Source: Boseongicola sp. SB0665_bin_10
GTDB lineage: Bacteria > Pseudomonadota > Alphaproteobacteria > Rhodobacterales > Rhodobacteraceae
Reading direction: 5' to 3'
Length of the DNA: 64,000 nucleotides
Assembly: GCA_009838075.1 (NCBI GenBank)
Contig: VXSG01000044.1
Coordinates: 1 to 64,000 of the forward strand
The notes beneath the pieces are model-generated. The model was not told the DNA's origin, ran no database searches, and was given only the letters and a program-made list of their open reading frames with translations. The position numbers and the translations under genes were made by a program. Numbering within the stretch: position 1 is the stretch's first letter; each line of letters opens with the position of its first letter. Below are positions 48,851 through 59,124 of this stretch, piece after piece.

Positions 48851-49599
48851 GTAATATTGTCGCGGACGCCTTCCTGGGGGGCCGCCTGAGAATTCGCCAG
48901 CCCGTGACAGGATACCGTGCCGGGTCCGACCCGGTGTTTCTGGCGGCGTCCGTGCCCGCATCGCCCGGCGACTCGGTTCTCGATCTCGGCACGGGTGCCG
49001 GAACCGCGCTGCTCTGCCTGATGGCGCGGGTGCCGGATCTGGCCGTGACCGGCATAGACTGCAACCCGGACCATGTCAGCCTGGCCCGCGACAATCTCGG
49101 TCTCAACCGCCTGGCCGGCACGATTGTCGAAGCCGACATCGCGTGCTTGCCGGGGAGCGTCACGTCGCGGCGCTTCGACCACGTGATGTTCAATCCGCCG
49201 TACTTTGACCGAAGGACCGGGAGCGCTTCCCCGGAGCCGGCGCGCGAGACCAGCCGAAGCGGGGAGACGGGAACGGAGGCTTGGATTGACGCCGGACTGC
49301 GCCGGGCAAGGCCGGGCGGCACCCTGACGTTCATCCAGCGCATTGAACACTTGCCGCGCATGCTGGCGGGTGTCGGCACGCGCCTGGGAGGCATCCGCGT
49401 CCTCCCGATGCAGCCGAGACGCGCCCGCCCGGCGAAGCTCTTCATCCTCCAGGGCCGGACAGGCTCGAAGGGCAGGTTTCGCCTGCTTCCACCGATCATC
49501 CTGCATGAAGGCGACCGCCATCATCCGGACGGTGGCGACCGTACCGAGGCTGCAAACGCGATCCTTCGCGACGCCGCCGCACTCGCCCTCGACGGATGA
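48847..49599 (+). CDS. tRNA1(Val)-adenine-N6-methyltransferase-like protein
   Basis: This 250-residue class I methyltransferase has the SAM-binding VLDLGTGAGTALLCLM and the catalytic N6-adenine motif NPPYF. The N-terminal LRIRQPVTGYRAGSDPVFLAA is typical of the TrmN6/YfiC group that methylates A37 of tRNA-Val. The substrate in this organism is inferred from family resemblance. It is coupled to the DUF2007 gene. Confidence 0.85.
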   Translation: MSNIVADAFLGGRLRIRQPVTGYRAGSDPVFLAASVPASPGDSVLDLGTGAGTALLCLMARVPDLAVTGIDCNPDHVSLARDNLGLNRLAGTIVEADIACLPGSVTSRRFDHVMFNPPYFDRRTGSASPEPARETSRSGETGTEAWIDAGLRRARPGGTLTFIQRIEHLPRMLAGVGTRLGGIRVLPMQPRRARPAKLFILQGRTGSKGRFRLLPPIILHEGDRHHPDGGDRTEAANAILRDAAALALDG

Positions 49600-49893
49600 T
49601 CGCGCAACGAGGGCCGGTCCCCTTGAGGACATCGCCCCGACGGCGACTTCACGAGTTCCGCCGAACGGAATTCAGGCGCTTGCCCAAGTCCGGGGCTTCC
49701 CGTCCGTCGCGCCGGTACGGGCGCAGGCGGGGCGGCGAAGGGCGGCCGGCAAGGCCATGCGCCGGGATCGGGTCGGGCCGGACACGGTCCCGGGCTGGTT
49801 TCCACCCTGGAATCGGCTTTTTTTGGCCATCACGGCGTGACACGAATCGCATTTCGTGCTCGACTGGCATCACCGAAAAAGAAGGGGAAGCAA

Positions 49894-50064
49894 ATGAACT
49901 TGAGTTCGCATCTTCAGGAACTCCGCAAAAGGCACCAGGAACTCTCGATCGAAGTCGAAACGGCGCAGCGTCGCCCTTCATTCGACGACCTGGCGATCAC
50001 CGCGCTCAAGAAGCAAAAGCTGAAGATCAAAGAGGAAATCGAGCGGCTCAGTCACCAGTCATAG
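49894..50064 (+). CDS. DUF465 (YdcH-like) small protein
   Basis: This 56-residue helical protein (MNLSSHLQELRKRHQELSIE, then ALKKQKLKIKEEIERL) is a typical DUF465/YdcH protein: two short helices forming a hairpin. The ATG at 49894 follows GAAGGGGAAG. Such proteins are widespread and uncharacterised. About 290 bases upstream have no recognisable gene. Confidence 0.8.
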   Translation: MNLSSHLQELRKRHQELSIEVETAQRRPSFDDLAITALKKQKLKIKEEIERLSHQS

Positions 50065-50322
50065 ACGACGACACGCTCCGGAACCGGGGGCAGCCTGCAG
50101 GCCCTCGCAGAAGCCGACCGACCCCGCCTGCCTCTCGGCCGGTCAGGCCGGGAAACCAGGCGGCGATTCGGACAAGGTTCCGAATGGCTTGGCACGCCCC
50201 TCGGGGCATTGCCAGTAATCTCGCATAGACGGCCGCCAGGTCCAACCGTCGCGACGACGCAAGAAGGCCCTCCCGGGAACGCCTGGAACCCAAGGCATCC
50301 CCCGGCATGGCTTGGGTCCGCC

Positions 50323-51045
50323 CTACACGAAGAACTGCGCGCCGTTGGCCGAAATGGTCGAGCCGTTTATGAAACCGGCTCCCTCCGATGCCAGGAACGT
50401 CACGCAGCGCGCGATCTCGTCCGGCGCGCCAAGGCGTCCGGCGGGAATGCCCGCGACGATCTTCTCGCGAATGCCCTCGTCTATCGCCATCACCATCTCG
50501 GTCGCGATGTAGCCGGGGCAGACGGCGTTCGCGGTGATCCCCGCGCGTGCGCCTTCCTGCGCCAGCGACTTCACGATTCCCAGGTCGCCCGCCTTGGTCG
50601 CAGCGTAGTTCACCTGCCCGAACTGCCCCTTCTGCCCGTTGATCGAGCTGATGACGATCACTCGGCCAAACTTCCGTTCCCGCATGCCCGGCCAGACCGG
50701 ATGCACCGTGTTGAACACGCCGGTCAGATTCGTGGCGACGACGTCGTTCCATTGCTCTGGCGTCATTCTGTGGAAAGGCGCGTCCCGGGTGATGCCGGCA
50801 TTGGCCACGATCGTGTCGATCGGTCCGATATCGTTTTCCACGTCGGCGATTCCGGCGACCGATGCCTCGTAGTCCGCGACGTTCCACTTGTACGTCTTGA
50901 TGCCGGTCTCGGACGTGAACGCTGCCGCCTTTTCGTCGTTTCCGGCATATGTCGCGGCAACCTTGTACCCCTCCGCCTTCAATGCCTTCGAAATCGCTTC
51001 GCCGATTCCCCGGCTCCCGCCGGTCACAAGTGCTGTACGTGCCAT
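50323..51045 (-). CDS. phaB: Acetoacetyl-CoA reductase PhaB
   Basis: PhaB reduces acetoacetyl-CoA to (R)-3-hydroxybutyryl-CoA with NADPH for polyhydroxybutyrate. The 240-residue SDR has [12 protein letters not shown], the catalytic Tyr-Lys in [11 protein letters not shown] and the PhaB-typical [21 protein letters not shown] and [13 protein letters not shown] segments. It lies 120 nt downstream of phaA on the same strand. The polymerase gene phaC is not in the window. Confidence 0.93.
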   Translation of the reverse strand: MARTALVTGGSRGIGEAISKALKAEGYKVAATYAGNDEKAAAFTSETGIKTYKWNVADYEASVAGIADVENDIGPIDTIVANAGITRDAPFHRMTPEQWNDVVATNLTGVFNTVHPVWPGMRERKFGRVIVISSINGQKGQFGQVNYAATKAGDLGIVKSLAQEGARAGITANAVCPGYIATEMVMAIDEGIREKIVAGIPAGRLGAPDEIARCVTFLASEGAGFINGSTISANGAQFFV

Positions 51046-51165
51046 TTCTACCTCCAACATGGTCTGGCAATGCCAAGGCGCCGTCCGGCACCTCCAGGCT
51101 CGAATTCGGTGCGCTCCGAGGCGGATGGCCGAATGCCGTCCCGGGCCGCGGCCCCGGTCACGTCT

Positions 51166-52341
51166 TCACGGCCGCTCCACGCAGAGCGCAACGCCCATCC
51201 CGCCGCCGATGCAAAGCGTGGCGAGGCCCTTCTTCGCGTCGCGGCGCTTCATCTCGAAGAGCAGCGTGTTCAGGACCCGTGCGCCGGAAGCACCGATCGG
51301 ATGACCGATGGCGATCGCGCCGCCGTTGACGTTCACGATCCCGGGATCCCAGCCCATGTCCTTGTTGACGGCGCAGGCCTGCGCAGCGAATGCCTCGTTC
51401 GCTTCGATCAGGTCCAGGTCGTCGATCTTCCACCCCGCCTTTTCGAGCGCCTTGCGGCTTGCGTAGATCGGCCCGACGCCCATGATCGAGGGATCCAGTC
51501 CGGCCGTGGCGTAGGACACGATGCGAGCCAGTGGCTCGATGCCGCGCCGTTCGGCCTCCTCCGCGCTCATGAGAAGGACGCCGGCGGCGCCGTCATTGAT
51601 GCCCGAGGCGTTGCCGGCCGTCACCGACCCTTCCCTGCTGAAGGCCGGCCTGAGCTTTTGCATGTTCTCGATCGTCGCGCCGTGGCGGACATATTCGTCC
51701 TTGTCGACCACGATGTCGCCCTTCCGGGTCTTGACCGTGAAAGGAACGATTTCGTCGTCAAACTTGCCCGCCTTCTGCGCCGCCTCGGCCTTGTTCTGGC
51801 TCGCCACCGCGAACTCATCCTGCTGGTCGCGGCTGATCTGCCACTTTTCCGCGACGTTCTCGGCCGTCTGTCCCATGTGATAGCCATGGAACGCGTCCAG
51901 CAGTCCATCGCTGAGCATCGTGTCGACAAGCTTCACGTCACCCATTTTCTTGCCCGAACGAAGGGCCTGCGCATGTGGGCTGATCGACATGTTTTCCTGT
52001 CCGCCCGCAGCCACGATCCCGGCATCTCCCAGCTGAATGTGCTGCGCCCCGATCGCCACGGCGCGCAAGCCGGAACCGCAGAGCTGGTTGATTCCCCACG
52101 CCGCGCTCTCGACCGGAAGGCCGGCATTCACGTGCGCCTGCCGGGCCGGGTTCTGGCCCTGCCCCGCATTCAGCACTTGACCCAATATGGTCTCGGACAC
52201 CTCGTCCTTTTCGACGCCGGCGCGCGACACGAGCTCTTCAAGAACCGCGGTTCCCAGGTCGTGGGCCGGCGTGTCGGCGAAACTGCCGTTGAAGCTGCCG
52301 ACCGGAGTGCGGGCCGCAGATGCGATGACGACATTGGTCAT
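51166..52341 (-). CDS. phaA: Acetyl-CoA acetyltransferase PhaA
   Basis: This 391-residue thiolase condenses two acetyl-CoA to acetoacetyl-CoA. The acylated Cys lies in [13 protein letters not shown] and the C-terminal catalytic His and Cys are in [19 protein letters not shown] and [10 protein letters not shown]. The ATG at 52341 gives the standard start [19 protein letters not shown]. It precedes phaB in a probable two-gene PHB operon. Confidence 0.95.
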   Translation of the reverse strand: MTNVVIASAARTPVGSFNGSFADTPAHDLGTAVLEELVSRAGVEKDEVSETILGQVLNAGQGQNPARQAHVNAGLPVESAAWGINQLCGSGLRAVAIGAQHIQLGDAGIVAAGGQENMSISPHAQALRSGKKMGDVKLVDTMLSDGLLDAFHGYHMGQTAENVAEKWQISRDQQDEFAVASQNKAEAAQKAGKFDDEIVPFTVKTRKGDIVVDKDEYVRHGATIENMQKLRPAFSREGSVTAGNASGINDGAAGVLLMSAEEAERRGIEPLARIVSYATAGLDPSIMGVGPIYASRKALEKAGWKIDDLDLIEANEAFAAQACAVNKDMGWDPGIVNVNGGAIAIGHPIGASGARVLNTLLFEMKRRDAKKGLATLCIGGGMGVALCVERP

Positions 52342-52438
52342 TGGTGAATTCCTCCTGGCTTGCCTGCGGGTCAACTGCTTCACCCGCGACTTCGCGCGCA
52401 CATTATGCAGGTGCAGAAAAAATTCAACGGGCGAATCG

Positions 52439-53335
52439 TCACCCCCTGCGCATACCCGTCATGTCCCAGCGTCCGTAGTATTGGGCCACCACGTGGCGCG
52501 CCTCCGCAAAGAACAGCCATCTCTGGATCAAGGCGCCCAGAAGATGGCTTGCCGCCGCAGGAACCACGAGAAAATGCGTGAACGGCAGGAGCAGCAAGAC
52601 AACCGGAATCACCGTGAACAGCAGTACCGATGCGACCTTCAGTGCCAGCGCGTGCCTGCGCGCGACCTGAAACACCATTTCCCGGGTCAGGTAGCTTTCT
52701 CCCGTATGGGGCGACTCGAACGCCCGAACCCTTCCGACATGACCAAGACCCGTCGCCGTCGCCAAGTCCGTTTCGGTCGCCTTCTCGCGTCGTTCCTGAT
52801 CGATCCAGGCGGCGACCTGAACGACGCCCAGGAGCGGTAACGCCCACAGCGCCACGGACACGCGACCCGTCATGAGCGCACCTCCTGCCAGCGCGAATCC
52901 CAGGAAGAGCGCGGGCGGCGACCAATGGTTCCAGCGAGGCACCGTTCGCATCTGCAGATAGATCATGGACGTCGCAAACACGGTTGCGACGGAAAGAACA
53001 CCGCCGGCAACGCCCGGCACGCGCCAGGCCTGGTCCAGGAAGACGAGGCCGATTCCATACGGCGCCATCGCGGACAATGCGAGCAGCGACACCCAGGCCT
53101 CGCGGCTCAGCCAGGATGATCGCCATTGCGTGAACGCCTTGAGCGCCCTTTCGGGATGGCCCAGGTGAAATGTCGACGCGAGGAGACCGCTGACAGCAAG
53201 TGAATAGGCGACAAAAAGGAAGGCAAACGCGGACCAGCCCATTGGTGGCACGGGATCAAGCCCGAGAAACGCCAGCATGCCGAAGCCAAGGCCCGACAGC
53301 GTCGTGAACAGGATGATGGACGGCGCCGGATGCAT
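52439..53335 (-). CDS. soeC: Sulfite dehydrogenase membrane anchor SoeC (DmsC/NrfD-type)
   Basis: This 298-residue integral membrane protein has about eight hydrophobic segments and starts [25 protein letters not shown], the DmsC-type quinone-interacting anchor. The ATG shares one base with the soeB stop (TGATG). As part of a cytoplasmic molybdoenzyme complex it passes electrons from sulfite oxidation to quinone. Assignment to SoeC rather than a DMSO reductase anchor rests on the soeA-like catalytic subunit without a Tat signal. Confidence 0.8.
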   Translation of the reverse strand: MHPAPSIILFTTLSGLGFGMLAFLGLDPVPPMGWSAFAFLFVAYSLAVSGLLASTFHLGHPERALKAFTQWRSSWLSREAWVSLLALSAMAPYGIGLVFLDQAWRVPGVAGGVLSVATVFATSMIYLQMRTVPRWNHWSPPALFLGFALAGGALMTGRVSVALWALPLLGVVQVAAWIDQERREKATETDLATATGLGHVGRVRAFESPHTGESYLTREMVFQVARRHALALKVASVLLFTVIPVVLLLLPFTHFLVVPAAASHLLGALIQRWLFFAEARHVVAQYYGRWDMTGMRRG

Positions 53336-54084
53336 CAGGGCAGCGTTGACAGCGTGCGATCAAGCCAGCCGACAAACCCCTTGGAATCCTCTGCAACCGG
53401 TTCAAGGAAGGGCGCGAGAACGTCCAGTTCGGGCACCTCGTCCTTCGGACGGGGCGGCAGATAGCGGTTGACGGGCGCCGTTCCCTGCTCGGGCATGAGC
53501 TCGATTCCTCCGCGCTCGGCGACCAGCCTGGAGACATCGCTCTCGGGATCCGAAAGGTCCCCGAAATGCCTCGCGCCGGCCGGGCAGGTGCGGACGCAGG
53601 CAGGCTGGCGGTCCTCCTCGGGCAGGTTCTCGTTGTAGATGCGGTCCACGCAAAGGGTGCATTTCTTCATTACCTGCTCTTCCGGATCCATCTCCCGGGC
53701 GCCGTAAGGGCAGGCCCAGGCGCAAAGCCCGCAGCCGATGCAGTCACTCTCGTTGACGAGCACGATCCCGTCTTCCGCGCGCTTGTAGCTGGCACCGGTC
53801 GGGCAAACCGTGACGCAGGGCGCATCGGCGCAATGAAGGCAGCTCTTCGGGAAGTGGACGACCTGCGCCGGACCCGTCGCAGGCTGAATCTCGTAGGAGT
53901 GGATCCGGTTGAGAAAGCTGCCCACCGGATTCGGGCCGTAGGCGTCGGCATCCGCAAGCGGCGCGCCGTAGTTTTCGGTGTTCCATCCCTTGCAGGCCGT
54001 GACGCAGGCATGGCACCCGACACAGGTGTCCAGGTCGATGACAAGGCCAAGCGACCTTTCCGTATGGCTGGGCAGGGACGTCAC
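53335..54084 (-). CDS. soeB: Sulfite dehydrogenase iron-sulfur subunit SoeB
   Basis: This 249-residue ferredoxin-like subunit carries four cysteine clusters for [4Fe-4S] centres: DTCVGCHACVTACKGWN, then SCLHCADAPCVTVCPTG, CIGCGLCAWACPYG and KKCTLCVDRI, with a final CVRTCPAGA. It links the molybdenum subunit to the membrane anchor. The start is the GTG at 54084 (VTSLPSHTERSLGLVIDL); the frame is open upstream into the intergenic region but that part is Arg/Pro-rich and unlike the family. Confidence 0.85.
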   Translation of the reverse strand: MTSLPSHTERSLGLVIDLDTCVGCHACVTACKGWNTENYGAPLADADAYGPNPVGSFLNRIHSYEIQPATGPAQVVHFPKSCLHCADAPCVTVCPTGASYKRAEDGIVLVNESDCIGCGLCAWACPYGAREMDPEEQVMKKCTLCVDRIYNENLPEEDRQPACVRTCPAGARHFGDLSDPESDVSRLVAERGGIELMPEQGTAPVNRYLPPRPKDEVPELDVLAPFLEPVAEDSKGFVGWLDRTLSTLP

Positions 54085-54193
54085 GCCGGAATCTCGCAAG
54101 TCACGCCAGCCGGACCGGCCCAAGGGCACCGCAAGAGCCGGAGCGGCAGGGGGCTTCCGCTGCGACGCGCAGCCACGGCCGTAGGACCTTGCA

Positions 54194-57001
54194 TCATGCG
54201 CCGCTCTTCTGGGCGACGAACGCCGGGGCCTTGGCGACCGGGCTCGCCTGGGGCGGATGGCTCGGCTGTGTCTCGACGGGCGCGGCGACCTTTTCGATCC
54301 TGACCCGCAAGTCGAACCAGGCAGCCTGGCCGGTGACCGGATCGGAATTGGCCCAGCGCAGCCCGTCGCCCCGCGGCGGCAGCAATTCGTGGATGAGGTG
54401 GTTGAGCAGGAACCCCCTTGTCGCCTCCGGCGCGTTCTCATGCAGCGACCAGGCGCCCTTTCGCTTTCCGATCGCGTTCCAGGTCCAGACCGTGTTCTCG
54501 TTCAGCGCCGCCATGTGCGCGACGGGCACGACAACCTCTCCGTGCGGCGAGCTGAGGCGCGCCCAGTCGCCGTCCCGAAACCCCTCGGCCTCCCAGATCT
54601 TCGTCGGGACATAGAGCGGGTTTCGGCCGTGGATCTGTCTCAGCCACGCGTTTTGGGAGCCCCAGGAATGATACATCGCCATCGGCCGCTGCGTGACCGC
54701 ATGGACGTCGTAGCCGGTCTCGCCCGACGCGTGTGGCGGATACCACAGCGGAAGGGGATCCATCACCTCCGCGTAGCGGGCCTTCAGGTGCTCCGGCGGA
54801 GAGAGGCGATGACGACCTTCGGCAGCCAGCTGGAAGCGGCGCAACGGCTCGCACCAGAGGCTGAACAGGTAAGGGGCGGGTCCGTTGGCAAGTCCCATGG
54901 AGACCGCCCAGTCCTGATACTCCATGTTCCACGGCTTGTAGAACGCGGCCTGTTCCGGGACGTGTCCGATCCAGAAACCGCCGTTCTCGACGTATTTCGA
55001 GACCTGGTTCCGATTCGGGGCGCCACGCCCATGTTCCGCGCCCGCGCCGCGCCAGCCGGCAAGCGGGCCGATGCCGGGCGCCCGTTCGTGGCTCTGAATG
55101 TAGTCGGCGTAGTCCTTGTACGTTGGCGATCCGTCCGCGTTCACGAATCCGGGCAGGCCAAGCCGGGCGCCAAGGTCACAAAGGACCGACTGGAAGCCGC
55201 GCACGTCGCGGTCCGGTTCGACCACAGGCCAGCGGATGGCGTCGGCGACCGCATCGGGCTCGCAGATGGGACGGTCAAGGAGCGAAATGCAGTCATGCCG
55301 CTCGAGATACGTGGTGTCGGGCAGGATCAGGTCCGCGTAGGCCACCATCTCCGACGAGTAGGCGTCCGAGTAGATTATCCGGGGGATCACGTATTCGCCG
55401 CTGTCATCCCTGTCGGTCAGCATCTTCATGACGCCGGACGTGTTCATCGACGAGTTCCATGCCATGTTCGCCATGTAGAGAAGCATGGTGTCGATCCTGT
55501 AGGGATCTCCGGCATGCGCGTTCGAGATGAGCATGTGCATGAGTCCGTGGGCGCTCATCGGGTTCTCCCACGAAAACGCCTTGTCGATGCGCCTGGGCCT
55601 GCCGTCCTCGTCGACCAGGAGATCATCGGGTCCATGGACAAAGCCGAGCAATGGTCCGTCGAGCGGCTGACCTGGCGTCACGCCTGCATGGGGCTTCGGG
55701 TGAATCGTCGCGGGCTTTGGATATGGCGGCTTGAACCGGAAGCCGCCGGGAACCTCGACGCTGCCCAGAATGATCTGCAGGAGATGCAGCGCCCGGCAGG
55801 TCTGGAAGCCGTTGGCGTGCGCGCTGATCCCGCGCATGGCATGGAAGCTGACCGGGCGGCCGATCATCCTTGAATGGGTTTCGCCCCGAAAGTCGGTCCA
55901 CTCCCGCTCAAGCTCGATCGCCTCGTCAAATGCGACGCGGGCAAGCTCCGCCGCGACTGCACGAATGCGGTCCGCCTCGATTCCGACCCTTGATGCCACG
56001 GCCTCCGGCGCGAATTCGTCGCTCAGGTACTTGTCGGCCATGTGCTGCAGCACGGTGCGGTGCGAAGCCCCTCCGGCACGGTGAACGGCCGAAAGGTCAG
56101 GCTGGATCCCCGGCGCGTCATGGGCCGCGATCTCTCCGGTCCGACGGTCGATGACGAGCTTCTTGCCGGCCTCGTTGGCCAGGAGCAGCCCGAACTCGTC
56201 GGACGTGCTGTCGCCGTTCACGAGGCATGGCGCGTCCGTGAAACGCGCGAGATAGTCAAGATCGATCCGGCCGGCCTTCATCAGGCAATGGACCAGCGAC
56301 AGTATGAACAGCCCGTCCGTTCCCGGCGTTATGCCCAGCCATTCATCTGCGACCGCATTGTATCCGGTTCGAACGGGATTGACCCCGATGATCCGTGCGC
56401 CCCGCGCCTTCAGCTTGCCGATGCCCATCTTGATGGGGTTTGAATCGTGATCCTCGGCAACGCCGAAGATCATGAAGAGTTTCGTGCGGTCCCAGTCGGG
56501 CTGACCGAATTCCCAGAAGGCCCCGCCCATCGTGTAGATGCCGGCTGCCGCCATGTTGACGGAACAGAATCCGCCGTGCGCAGCGTAATTCGGGGTCCCG
56601 AATGCCTGCGCCCAGTAGGACGTGAGGCTCTGCGACTGGTCCCGTCCGGTGAAGAACGCGAACCGCGACTGATCGGTCTCGCGCAACGGTTTCAGCCAGG
56701 ACACGGCGGTCTCAAGGGCCTCGTCCCAGGAAATCTCCTCGAACCGGCCGGAGCCTCTCGGCCCGGCACGCTTCATCGGAGCTCGCAGCCTGGCGGGGGA
56801 GAGATGCTGCATTATGCCCGAAGAGCCCTTCGCGCAAAGGACGCCCCTGTTGACGGGATGGTCCCTGTTGCCCTCGATGTAGGCGACCCGGCCAGCCTTC
56901 ATGTGAACGTTGATGCCGCAGCGGCAGGCGCACATGTAGCACGTGGTCTTGCGGACCTCGTCGGACACCTTGGGCGATGTATCGACTTTCGGCGCGTTCA
57001 T
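54194..57001 (-). CDS. soeA: Molybdopterin oxidoreductase SoeA (cytoplasmic sulfite dehydrogenase)
   Basis: This 935-residue bis-MGD molybdenum enzyme has an N-terminal [4Fe-4S] site (CYMCACRC with Cys21, 24, 28 and Cys56), the molybdopterin domains with FFTGRDQSQSLTSYWAQAFG and GVNPVRTGYNAVADEW, and a C-terminal dinucleotide-binding domain. There is no Tat signal peptide, so it works in the cytoplasm, as the SoeABC sulfite:quinone oxidoreductase does. From memory the sequence is close to roseobacter SoeA. It is the first gene of the soeA-soeB-soeC operon and lies divergent from a ThDP enzyme. Confidence 0.85.
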   Translation of the reverse strand: MNAPKVDTSPKVSDEVRKTTCYMCACRCGINVHMKAGRVAYIEGNRDHPVNRGVLCAKGSSGIMQHLSPARLRAPMKRAGPRGSGRFEEISWDEALETAVSWLKPLRETDQSRFAFFTGRDQSQSLTSYWAQAFGTPNYAAHGGFCSVNMAAAGIYTMGGAFWEFGQPDWDRTKLFMIFGVAEDHDSNPIKMGIGKLKARGARIIGVNPVRTGYNAVADEWLGITPGTDGLFILSLVHCLMKAGRIDLDYLARFTDAPCLVNGDSTSDEFGLLLANEAGKKLVIDRRTGEIAAHDAPGIQPDLSAVHRAGGASHRTVLQHMADKYLSDEFAPEAVASRVGIEADRIRAVAAELARVAFDEAIELEREWTDFRGETHSRMIGRPVSFHAMRGISAHANGFQTCRALHLLQIILGSVEVPGGFRFKPPYPKPATIHPKPHAGVTPGQPLDGPLLGFVHGPDDLLVDEDGRPRRIDKAFSWENPMSAHGLMHMLISNAHAGDPYRIDTMLLYMANMAWNSSMNTSGVMKMLTDRDDSGEYVIPRIIYSDAYSSEMVAYADLILPDTTYLERHDCISLLDRPICEPDAVADAIRWPVVEPDRDVRGFQSVLCDLGARLGLPGFVNADGSPTYKDYADYIQSHERAPGIGPLAGWRGAGAEHGRGAPNRNQVSKYVENGGFWIGHVPEQAAFYKPWNMEYQDWAVSMGLANGPAPYLFSLWCEPLRRFQLAAEGRHRLSPPEHLKARYAEVMDPLPLWYPPHASGETGYDVHAVTQRPMAMYHSWGSQNAWLRQIHGRNPLYVPTKIWEAEGFRDGDWARLSSPHGEVVVPVAHMAALNENTVWTWNAIGKRKGAWSLHENAPEATRGFLLNHLIHELLPPRGDGLRWANSDPVTGQAAWFDLRVRIEKVAAPVETQPSHPPQASPVAKAPAFVAQKSGA

Positions 57002-57148
57002 CCCGTCTCTTGGTCCCCAACCGTCCTGCCGCAGGTGTCGCCAAGGGCTGGGCGATGCAAGGATCAGATCATTCCCTCCCGACCCCGGTCATCGCTTGCC
57101 ATTCGCGCGCAGCACTGCAAGACCTGCGACAGAAAGCGGGGAATCGCA

Positions 57149-58801
57149 ATGGAAATGCGACACGCCGGACGTCTCCTTGTCGAATGCCTTGAGGTGCTTG
57201 GCGTGAAGCACGTTTTCGGCGTGCCCGGCGAGTCGTACCTTTCGGTGCTTGACGGGATGTTCCAGTCGCCGATCACCTTCGTGAACTCCCGGAACGAAGG
57301 CGGCGCAGGCTTCATGGCCGCAGCCTACGGAAAGCTGACGGGACGGCCCGGACTCTGCTTCGTGACGCGCGGGCCGGGCGCCACGAACGCCTCGATCGGG
57401 GTTCACACCGCAATGCAGGACAGTTCGCCGATGATCCTCTTTGTCGGGCAGATCGAGACGACCGCCCGCGAGCGCGAAGTGTTCCAGGAGGTCGACTACC
57501 GCGCCTTCTTCGGGAACCTGGCAAAATGGGCAACGGAGATCGAGCATGCCGAGCGCATCCCGGAAACCGTCTCGCGCGCCTGGTCGACGGCGCTATCGGG
57601 CCGCCCCGGCCCCGTGGTCGTGGCATTGCCCGAGAACGTCCTGACCGCCAACACCGACGTCGCCCCGATCGCCCGTGCTCCCGCCCTGCCAGCGCCCTCG
57701 CCGTCGGACGACGTCATTTGCGAGATCCGTACGGCCATTGAGAAGGCCGCACGGCCAGTCATCCTGGTCGGAGGCGGTGGCTGGACGCCGTCCGGCAAGG
57801 ACGCACTTGCGCGCTTTGCCCAAGGCTCGGGCATTCCGGTGGTGACGGCGTTCCGGTTCCAGGATCTCCACGACAACACGCTGGACACATATGCAGGCGA
57901 AGCCGGGGTCGGCATGCTGCCGGAGGTCCGGGAGACGCTTGCGAACTCCGACCTCGTTCTCGCGCTCAACGTGCGCTTCGGCGAAATGACGACGGACAAC
58001 TACGCGCTGTTCGATCTCCCGGACATGCGCCAGACGCTGATCCACTCGCATCCTTCCTCGGCAGAGATCGGGAAGATATACCAGCCCGACATCGCGGTGC
58101 AGTCATGCCCGAACGCCCTTGCCCACGCACTTGCCGAAATGCCGGTCAAGGCAAGCTGGCCCGGCTGGAGGCACGCCGCGCGCCAAAGGTACGAGGCAAC
58201 GTTCGACCTGCCGACCCTGCCCGGCCCGGTGAACATGGTCGAGGTGGTGCGGCACTTGCAGGACCGGCTCGACGACAACGCGATTCTCACCAACGGCGCC
58301 GGAAATTTCTCGATCTGGCACAGCAAGTATTTCCGCTACGGCGCCGGTCATCGTCTCCTGGCGCCGCAGTCCGGGGCGATGGGTTACGGACTGCCTGCCG
58401 CGATCATGGCCAAGATCGTTCACCCGGAGCGACAGGTCGTGTGCCTTGCCGGCGACGGCGACTTCCAGATGAACTGCCCGGAACTCGGCACGGCGATGCA
58501 GGCGGGGGCGGCGCCCGTGATCCTGGTCCTGAACAACCGGAGCTACGGCACCATCCGGATGCACCAGGAACGGCACTTTCCGTTCCGCGTGTCAGGCACG
58601 GAGCTCACCAATCCGGATTTCGCGTCCCTTGCCCGGGCGTACGGGATGCTGGGCGACAAGATCGCGCAGACGGCGGATTTCGCGCCGGCCTTCGAGCGCG
58701 CCCTTGCCAGCCCCACGGGCGCCCTGCTCGAAATCCCGATCGCGACCGAAGCGTTGACGCCCCACGTTACGATCGCCGACCTTCGCGAAGCTCCGAATTG
58801 A
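57149..58801 (+). CDS. Thiamine-diphosphate-dependent enzyme (acetolactate-synthase-like)
   Basis: This 550-residue protein has the three-domain layout of acetohydroxyacid synthase-like enzymes: N-terminal Pyr domain with the catalytic Glu50 in NSRNEGGAGFMAAAYG, a central domain, and the C-terminal PP domain with GDGDFQMNCPELG to LNNRSYGTIR. Such enzymes decarboxylate 2-oxo acids and may ligate the product. No small regulatory subunit is adjacent, so it is probably not the biosynthetic IlvB. The ATG at 57149 is used. It faces the soeABC operon across 147 bp, which hints at a sulfur-compound substrate but does not show it. Confidence 0.82.
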   Translation: MEMRHAGRLLVECLEVLGVKHVFGVPGESYLSVLDGMFQSPITFVNSRNEGGAGFMAAAYGKLTGRPGLCFVTRGPGATNASIGVHTAMQDSSPMILFVGQIETTAREREVFQEVDYRAFFGNLAKWATEIEHAERIPETVSRAWSTALSGRPGPVVVALPENVLTANTDVAPIARAPALPAPSPSDDVICEIRTAIEKAARPVILVGGGGWTPSGKDALARFAQGSGIPVVTAFRFQDLHDNTLDTYAGEAGVGMLPEVRETLANSDLVLALNVRFGEMTTDNYALFDLPDMRQTLIHSHPSSAEIGKIYQPDIAVQSCPNALAHALAEMPVKASWPGWRHAARQRYEATFDLPTLPGPVNMVEVVRHLQDRLDDNAILTNGAGNFSIWHSKYFRYGAGHRLLAPQSGAMGYGLPAAIMAKIVHPERQVVCLAGDGDFQMNCPELGTAMQAGAAPVILVLNNRSYGTIRMHQERHFPFRVSGTELTNPDFASLARAYGMLGDKIAQTADFAPAFERALASPTGALLEIPIATEALTPHVTIADLREAPN

Positions 58802-59124
58802 CTGGCCGCGGCGGGTTCCAGCGGAACCCTGGCGCTGCTTCATCGCGTCAACGCCACCCGCCTCTGCCTGCCCTGCGGGCCGCGACTTGCGGGCTTGCCC
58901 GTTTCCGTCCTCTCGGGCGTAACAACGTTCAGACGGACGCGGCCGGGAATCCGGATGACGTGCATGGGCGAGGATACCTGCGATTCGGACAGCGGCGCCG
59001 GCGGAACGGGCCCGTGGCCAGGGACGCCGTGCAGCATCTGAACGTCCGCCCTGGGCCCGAAGCGCACGCTTCCGCGCTGTTCCGAGATCCTCGTTTCAGC
59101 AGGACCGGAAGCCGCTCCGAGCTG
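58802..59124. other. Intergenic region, no gene recognised
   Basis: This 323-base stretch lies between the ThDP enzyme and the dioxygenase gene, whose stop codons face each other. Minus-strand frames (for example 58840-59067) have no recognisable family features. It marks the border between the normal high-GC genome and the lower-GC patch to the right. Confidence 0.45.

Noticed and set aside
54257-55873. Plus-strand frame of 538 codons antisense to soeA
   Set aside because: The Mo-enzyme on the minus strand is clear; the plus-strand product is Arg/Val-rich shadow sequence.
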